Positions 42,548-46,267 of a DNA stretch of 46,267 bases are shown one piece after another. The notes below the pieces were generated by a model, which was not told where the DNA came from, made no database searches, and was given only the letters and a program-made list of their open reading frames with translations. The DNA is taken from positions 1-46,267 of the forward strand of contig CAZRRN010000024.1 in assembly GCA_964602475.1 (NCBI GenBank), given 5' to 3'. Source of the stretch: SZUA-448 sp964602475. GTDB taxonomy: Bacteria; Bacillota; Clostridia; Lachnospirales; Lachnospiraceae. Each line of letters begins with the position of its first letter. The stretch's first letter is position 1. The translations under genes and the position numbers were made by a program.

Positions 42548-43714
42548 TTATGATTCACTTGCACGATACGAAATTGAATAATAATTCTTAACAGTCTGTG
42601 CAATATAGTTCTTTTGTTCCAAATCGAACAAAATTTCAGTAAGCTTTTCCAGTGAAAAACGTGTTAAAATCAATAATTCTTCAATATGCTTTGGATACAA
42701 GTCCAAATTAGCATACACTATTTGTTCTTCTGTTTCAAGAACTATTTTACTTTTTTTCTCCTTCTCATTTCTATTTGCATTCGCTTGAATTATTCCATAA
42801 TCCTCAAAAATATCCATTGGTTCTGTTACTACTTTTGCCCCATGTTTCAATAAATTATTGCATCCTTCGCTCAACGGATCTCCAATTCTCCCAGGAATCA
42901 CATAGATATTTCTTCCCTGATCAAGTGCTGCATCCACCGTAATCATTGTACCGCTTTTTCCTGCAGCTTCCACAACAAGTACTCCGTCAGCCAGCGCAGA
43001 TATTAATCTGTTTCTGGCCGGAAAATTCAGTTTTAATCCCGGTGTTCCCTGTGAATATTCCGACACCAATCCTCCTGTTTCTTTGATGCTATTCTTCAGG
43101 TAATAGTGTTCTTTCGGATAACATTGATCCAGTCCAAATCCAAGAACTGCACAGGTATAACCCTGTACTGATAGCGCTCCTCGGTGTGCATGGCTGTCTA
43201 TTCCATTAGCCATACCACTGATAATCTGGATACCTGCTTCAGCAAAAATACTACTGAAACAAACTGTTAATTCCTTTCCATATCCGGTACAGTTTCTGGC
43301 TCCAATAATTGCAAGTGACGGAGACCTGTCTTCCGGCAGATGTCCGCTATAATACAGATAATATGGTGCTGCTTCAATCTGCCGGATCCTCTTTGGATAA
43401 GCACTGTCTCTTCTTATTATAAATGATATCTGTTGCTTTGATAAAGCATGATACTCTTCCTGTATCTGTTCTCTCGAATATCCCGCAGTCAGATTATTTT
43501 GCAGCGAATCTATAAATCCTAGTTGCATCGCTGCCTTTTTTAAGTCGGTTATTTTGGCAAATAGGAACTCTTGCTCATTTCCAAAAAAACAGATTAGTTT
43601 ATGAATTCTCTGGTAATCCAGTCCTCTAATCTTTGATATACGAAACCAATGTAGCTTTTCATCGTCAGAAATTTCAAATTTAATATCATTTATCTGATTA
43701 TCATATATAAACAC
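42548..43714 (-). CDS. dprA: DNA processing protein DprA (Smf)
   Basis: 388 residues. DprA loads RecA on incoming single-stranded DNA in transformation. N-terminal helical part, Rossmann-like core with GARNCTGYGKE, SGMANGIDSHAHRGAL, FPARNRLISALADGVLVVEA and GTMITVDAALDQGRNIYVIP, and a C-terminal winged helix (about 320-385). The first usable start is GTG 43714, which lacks a good ribosome site. The frame stays open 5' of it for about 40 Lys/Glu/Asn-rich codons to a TAG, so the real N-terminus is uncertain. Confidence 0.92.
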   Translation of the reverse strand: MFIYDNQINDIKFEISDDEKLHWFRISKIRGLDYQRIHKLICFFGNEQEFLFAKITDLKKAAMQLGFIDSLQNNLTAGYSREQIQEEYHALSKQQISFIIRRDSAYPKRIRQIEAAPYYLYYSGHLPEDRSPSLAIIGARNCTGYGKELTVCFSSIFAEAGIQIISGMANGIDSHAHRGALSVQGYTCAVLGFGLDQCYPKEHYYLKNSIKETGGLVSEYSQGTPGLKLNFPARNRLISALADGVLVVEAAGKSGTMITVDAALDQGRNIYVIPGRIGDPLSEGCNNLLKHGAKVVTEPMDIFEDYGIIQANANRNEKEKKSKIVLETEEQIVYANLDLYPKHIEELLILTRFSLEKLTEILFDLEQKNYIAQTVKNYYSISYRASES

Positions 43715-44023
43715 ATTTTCTTTTTCTATTCTGTTTTCTATCTTCTTATTATCTTCTTTGTTTTCTTCTTTATAATTATCTTCTATAATCTTATTACCTT
43801 CCTTCTTCGGATTTTCTTTCTTGTTTTGATTTTCTTTCTAGTTTTGATTTTCTTCCTTTCTTCTGATTTTCTTTATCTTTTACCTGTATTCACTCTTTTC
43901 ACCATATTGAAGTATGCTGTTGCTTGTCAATAATTCATGGTAACCATTATTCTTTCAGCCTATTGTCCTCATTTATATTGTATTTATCAGTGCAATATAA
44001 AACTTCGTTTCCTCTTTCTTTGT
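43715..44023 (-). other. Purine-rich comM-dprA intergenic region with 18-bp repeats and a weak promoter
   Basis: 309 nt without an assigned gene. From the comM side: a 9-bp AT-rich inverted repeat (43972-43980/43993-44001); a TTGACA -35 (43925-43930) with a poor -10 17 bp on (ATATGG, 43902-43907); then a strongly purine-rich stretch with degenerate 18-bp repeats (43810-43874). The last 40 codons are open in the dprA frame. A GGAAGGT ribosome-like site precedes an ATT codon at 43787-43789. Confidence 0.6.
43810..43874 (-). repeat. Degenerate 18-bp tandem repeats 5' of dprA
   Basis: On the plus strand the unit GATTTTCTTTCTTGTTTT (43810-43827) is repeated with one change (43828-43845), then twice more in diverged form from 43846 and 43865. 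Read on the minus strand it codes Lys-Glu-Asn-Gln-Asn runs in the dprA frame; the single difference between the first two units turns an AAG codon into a TAG stop. Confidence 0.7.
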
Positions 44024-45547
44024 TCACCGTACTTCCATGCTTCTGTAACAAATGGCTTCTCTTAAATGTGCCTCTTTGATTTGATCACTGTTATCTAAAT
44101 CAGCAATCGTTCGCGCAACCTTTAATATACGATGATATCCTCTTCCGCTCAATTCCAGCCTGTTAAATGTCTGCTTCATCAGCTCTGTTTCTTTCGTACC
44201 CAAAATACAATATTTTGCAATATCTGATACAGTCAGTCCTGAATTGGTCCGGTATGACCGATCACAATAACGTACCGACTGTATTTTTCTTGCTTTTGTT
44301 ACCCTTTCCCTGATCTGCTCTGAGTTCTCTTCTTTTGAATCTGCGAACCACTCCTGAAATCCGACCGGTTGGATTTCGATACATATGTCAATACGATCCA
44401 AAAGCGGCTGACTTATTTTACTACGGTACTGTCTTACCTGTATTGGATTACAGCTGCATTTATCATGATTTGGAAAATATCCGCATTTGCATGGGTTCAT
44501 TGCTGCAACCAGCATAAAATCTGCTGGATATGTGCATTGCGAAGCAATCCTGTCAATAGTAATTTCTTTATCTTCTAAAGGCTGTCGTAAAACTTCAATC
44601 GTACTTCTCCCGAATTCAGGTAGTTCATCCAAAAATAATACACCTTTTGAAGCAAGACTGATTTCACCCGGCTTTGGATTTCTGCCTCCACCAACCAGTG
44701 CAGTCATTGTTACAGTATGATGAGGCGCACGAAAAGGGCGTTCCGTCATCAGTGCAGTATATCCCGGTAGTTTTCCGCATACACTATAGATCTTAGTAAT
44801 TTCAAGACTTTCAACCTTCGATAACTCAGGCATAATTCCAGGGATTCTTTTCGCAATCATTGTTTTTCCAGCACCCGGAGGTCCAATCATCAAAACATTA
44901 TGGTGACCAGCTACAGCTACCTCAATTGCTCTTTTCACCGTTTTCTGTCCGATAAGGCATGAAAAATCCTGATCTTTATCATTCATAAGCACTTTTCTTT
45001 TTAGTTCTTCCGGTTTATCTGTCTTATCTTTTATTTCAGGTAATATAAGATATTCTACGACTTTATGTAAGCTTTCCGCAGGCAGAATTTTTATTCCTTC
45101 GATGATTGCTGCTTCTGCAGCATTTTCAACCGGTACGACACAAAATTTATAGTTTTTTTCTTTTGCTTCAAATACAATTGGAAGAACCCCGTTTACCGGG
45201 TTAATTCTTCCATCAAGGCTTAGTTCACCAATAAAAAGCATTTCATTCGTACTTTCCTGTGGAATGACCTCCATTGCTGACAATATTGCAACTGCAATCG
45301 CTACATCAAATGCAGTTCCTTCTTTTCTTATATCAGCAGGTGATAAATTGACTGTAATTCTTCTTGGAGGAAGTAAATAACCTGAATTCTTCATTGCTAC
45401 ACGTACCCGTTCTCTCGCTTCTCGAACTTCCGAAGCAAGCAGACCGACCATATCAAAAACAGGCAGCCCATCACTGATGTCTGCCTCAACCATAACAATA
45501 TTTGCATTAATTGCATCAAGTACAGCACAGCTTATTTTACTGAACAT
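44024..45547 (-). CDS. comM: YifB/ComM family Mg-chelatase-like AAA+ ATPase
   Basis: 507 residues from ATG 45547 (MFSKISCAVLDAINANIVMV). Domains: N-terminal Lon-protease-fold (ChlI-like) part (about 20-165), AAA+ core with Walker A GPPGAGKT (222-229) and Walker B GVLFLDELPEF, Mg-chelatase subunit I region with a Cys cluster (NPCKCGYFPNHDKCSCNP), and C-terminal helical domain. ComM is a branch-migration helicase in natural transformation in some bacteria; in Firmicutes the role is less defined. Next to dprA, so DNA uptake/recombination is plausible. Confidence 0.93.
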   Translation of the reverse strand: MFSKISCAVLDAINANIVMVEADISDGLPVFDMVGLLASEVREARERVRVAMKNSGYLLPPRRITVNLSPADIRKEGTAFDVAIAVAILSAMEVIPQESTNEMLFIGELSLDGRINPVNGVLPIVFEAKEKNYKFCVVPVENAAEAAIIEGIKILPAESLHKVVEYLILPEIKDKTDKPEELKRKVLMNDKDQDFSCLIGQKTVKRAIEVAVAGHHNVLMIGPPGAGKTMIAKRIPGIMPELSKVESLEITKIYSVCGKLPGYTALMTERPFRAPHHTVTMTALVGGGRNPKPGEISLASKGVLFLDELPEFGRSTIEVLRQPLEDKEITIDRIASQCTYPADFMLVAAMNPCKCGYFPNHDKCSCNPIQVRQYRSKISQPLLDRIDICIEIQPVGFQEWFADSKEENSEQIRERVTKARKIQSVRYCDRSYRTNSGLTVSDIAKYCILGTKETELMKQTFNRLELSGRGYHRILKVARTIADLDNSDQIKEAHLREAICYRSMEVR

Positions 45548-45556
45548 ATAGATCCT

Positions 45557-45575
45557 TTCCTGTCTCCCACAGGAA
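45557..45575 (-). promoter_or_regulatory. Hairpin overlapping the comM ribosome binding site
   Basis: Transcript TTCCTGT-GGGAG-ACAGGAA: a 7-bp stem with a GGA-containing loop whose 3' arm overlaps the AGGAAAGG ribosome site of comM. It could lower translation initiation. Stem length is modest. Confidence 0.45.
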
Positions 45576-45590
45576 CCGTTCCGCAAAATT

Positions 45591-45619
45591 ATTTTATCTT
45601 AATTACCATATATTGTCAA
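45591..45619 (-). promoter_or_regulatory. Sigma-A promoter of comM
   Basis: Minus strand perfect -35 TTGACA (45614-45619), 17-bp spacer, -10 TAAAAT (45591-45596). The leader before ATG 45547 is about 37 nt and contains a hairpin at the ribosome site. Confidence 0.82.
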
Positions 45620-45665
45620 TATTGTTTTATCCATTTCTTTTCCGACTTTACTAGCTTATAAGTTC

Positions 45666-45701
45666 AAAAAGAGAACCTAAAGCCTATTTCTTCAGGTTCT
45701 C
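45666..45701 (-). terminator. Intrinsic terminator of nrdR
   Basis: Minus strand 12-bp stem GAGAACCTGAAG/CTTTAGGTTCTC (45690-45701 with 45671-45682, one G-U), 7-nt loop, followed by five T. It lies 34 nt after the nrdR stop. Confidence 0.88.
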
Positions 45702-45735
45702 ATAATAATTCACGATAAATATAGTGTATCATCTA

Positions 45736-46197
45736 TTATTTTTTATCATGATCCAAGATTTTTTTTAGTTCATTCATAAATGTGTTAACATCTTTAAATT
45801 CACGATAAACAGAAGCAAAACGTACATAGGCTACAGGATCCAGATTCTTCAGCTTATCCATGACAATTTCTCCGATTTTATTGCTCGGAATTTCCTTTTC
45901 TTCCATAGAAAAAATCTGGTTTTCTACTTCATCAACAAGTGCAGAAATCTGAGTTACAGAAATCGGACGTTTATGACAGGAGCGAAACACACCTGATTCT
46001 ATTTTGGCACGGTCATAAGGTTCGCGATTATTGTCCTTTTTTATTACAACAAGAGGTATTGTTTCAACCTTCTCATATGTCGTAAAACGTTTTGAGCATT
46101 CGTCACACTGACGTCTTCTTCTAATAGAAGAACTGTCATCTGCCGGTCTTGAATCAATTACCCTGGTGTTCTCCTTACCGCAAAAAGGACATTTCAT
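45736..46197 (-). CDS. nrdR: Transcriptional repressor NrdR
   Basis: 153 residues, the standard NrdR length. N-terminal zinc ribbon (MKCPFCGKENTRVIDSRPAD, then RRRRQCDECSKRFTTYEKVE) with four Cys, then an ATP-cone domain (about 49-139) that senses ATP/dATP. NrdR represses ribonucleotide reductase genes. ATG 46197 has GGGGG upstream. It is a single-gene unit with its own promoter and terminator. Confidence 0.97.
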   Translation of the reverse strand: MKCPFCGKENTRVIDSRPADDSSSIRRRRQCDECSKRFTTYEKVETIPLVVIKKDNNREPYDRAKIESGVFRSCHKRPISVTQISALVDEVENQIFSMEEKEIPSNKIGEIVMDKLKNLDPVAYVRFASVYREFKDVNTFMNELKKILDHDKK

Positions 46198-46236
46198 TAT
46201 ACTTCCCCCTCATTAGTTATTTGTTTCCATAATTCA

Positions 46237-46264
46237 ATTATAGTAAATTATCACCTTTCGTCAA
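46237..46264 (-). promoter_or_regulatory. Sigma-A promoter of nrdR
   Basis: Minus strand -35 TTGACG (46259-46264), 16-bp spacer, perfect -10 TATAAT (46237-46242). The leader is about 33 nt. No NrdR-box-like pair was recognised in the visible sequence. Confidence 0.82.
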
Positions 46265-46267
46265 GTA

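Noticed and set aside
43972..44001. AT-rich 9-bp inverted repeat after comM as a terminator
   Set aside because: No GC content, 12-nt loop and no T tract on the minus strand.
1..46267. tRNA/rRNA genes, CRISPR arrays, insertion sequences, prophage
   Set aside because: No cloverleaf, regularly spaced repeat array, transposase or phage gene was seen; the segment is conserved core synteny.

Overview
The window is a low-GC Firmicutes chromosome segment, most likely from a motile Lachnospiraceae (relative of Roseburia, Agathobacter or Butyrivibrio; genus not resolvable by eye). Every gene I support is on the minus strand, so biological order runs from high to low coordinates. The order nrdR - comM - dprA - topA - codY - flgB...sigD - fapA - swrB-like - rpsB - tsf is the chromosomal order known around the Bacillus subtilis fla/che operon, without the trmFO/xerC/hslVU genes that lie between topA and codY in Bacillus.

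Right end (46267-39493): nrdR, comM-type AAA ATPase, dprA, topA and codY, with clear sigma-A promoters before nrdR, comM and codY and intrinsic terminators after nrdR, topA and codY.

Centre (39190-3781): one flagellar/chemotaxis super-operon of about 35 kb: rod (flgB, flgC, fliE), MS ring/switch/export ATPase (fliF, fliG, fliH, fliI, fliJ), ylxF/motE-like, hook (fliK, flgD, a TIGR02530-type gene, flgE, flbD), stator (motA, motB), fliL, switch (fliM, fliY, cheY), export gate (fliO, fliP, fliQ, fliR, flhB, flhA), placement GTPase and regulator (flhF, flhG), PilZ brake, chemotaxis core (cheB, cheA, cheW, cheC, cheD), sigD, fapA, a swrB-like gene and an MltG-like membrane protein. Many junctions are stop/start overlaps (TAATG, TGATG), indicating translational coupling. 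Flagellin, csrA/fliW, flgM and fliS are not in the window.

Left end (3780-1): a chemoreceptor gene with its own promoter but broken by a one-base shortfall in an A7 tract, then rpsB (own promoter, own terminator) and an almost complete tsf that runs off the left edge.

The most interesting signal is non-coding. Three leaders inside the flagellar region (before fliQ, before flgD, and before the chemoreceptor gene) carry the same roughly 95-nt, three-hairpin element. Its central hairpin has an invariant ACGGAG loop on stems of different sequence, and in all three cases the element ends 34-36 nt before the start codon. Weaker relatives precede flgE, flbD and the TIGR02530 gene. It looks like a dispersed post-transcriptional control element of the motility regulon, perhaps a CsrA-type GGA-loop target or an unrecognised RNA motif. 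Other points of note are a 32-codon ORF overlapping sigD with a Shine-Dalgarno-masking inverted repeat, a sigma-D-type promoter inside the operon before fliK, and a sigma-D-like site between codY and its terminator.
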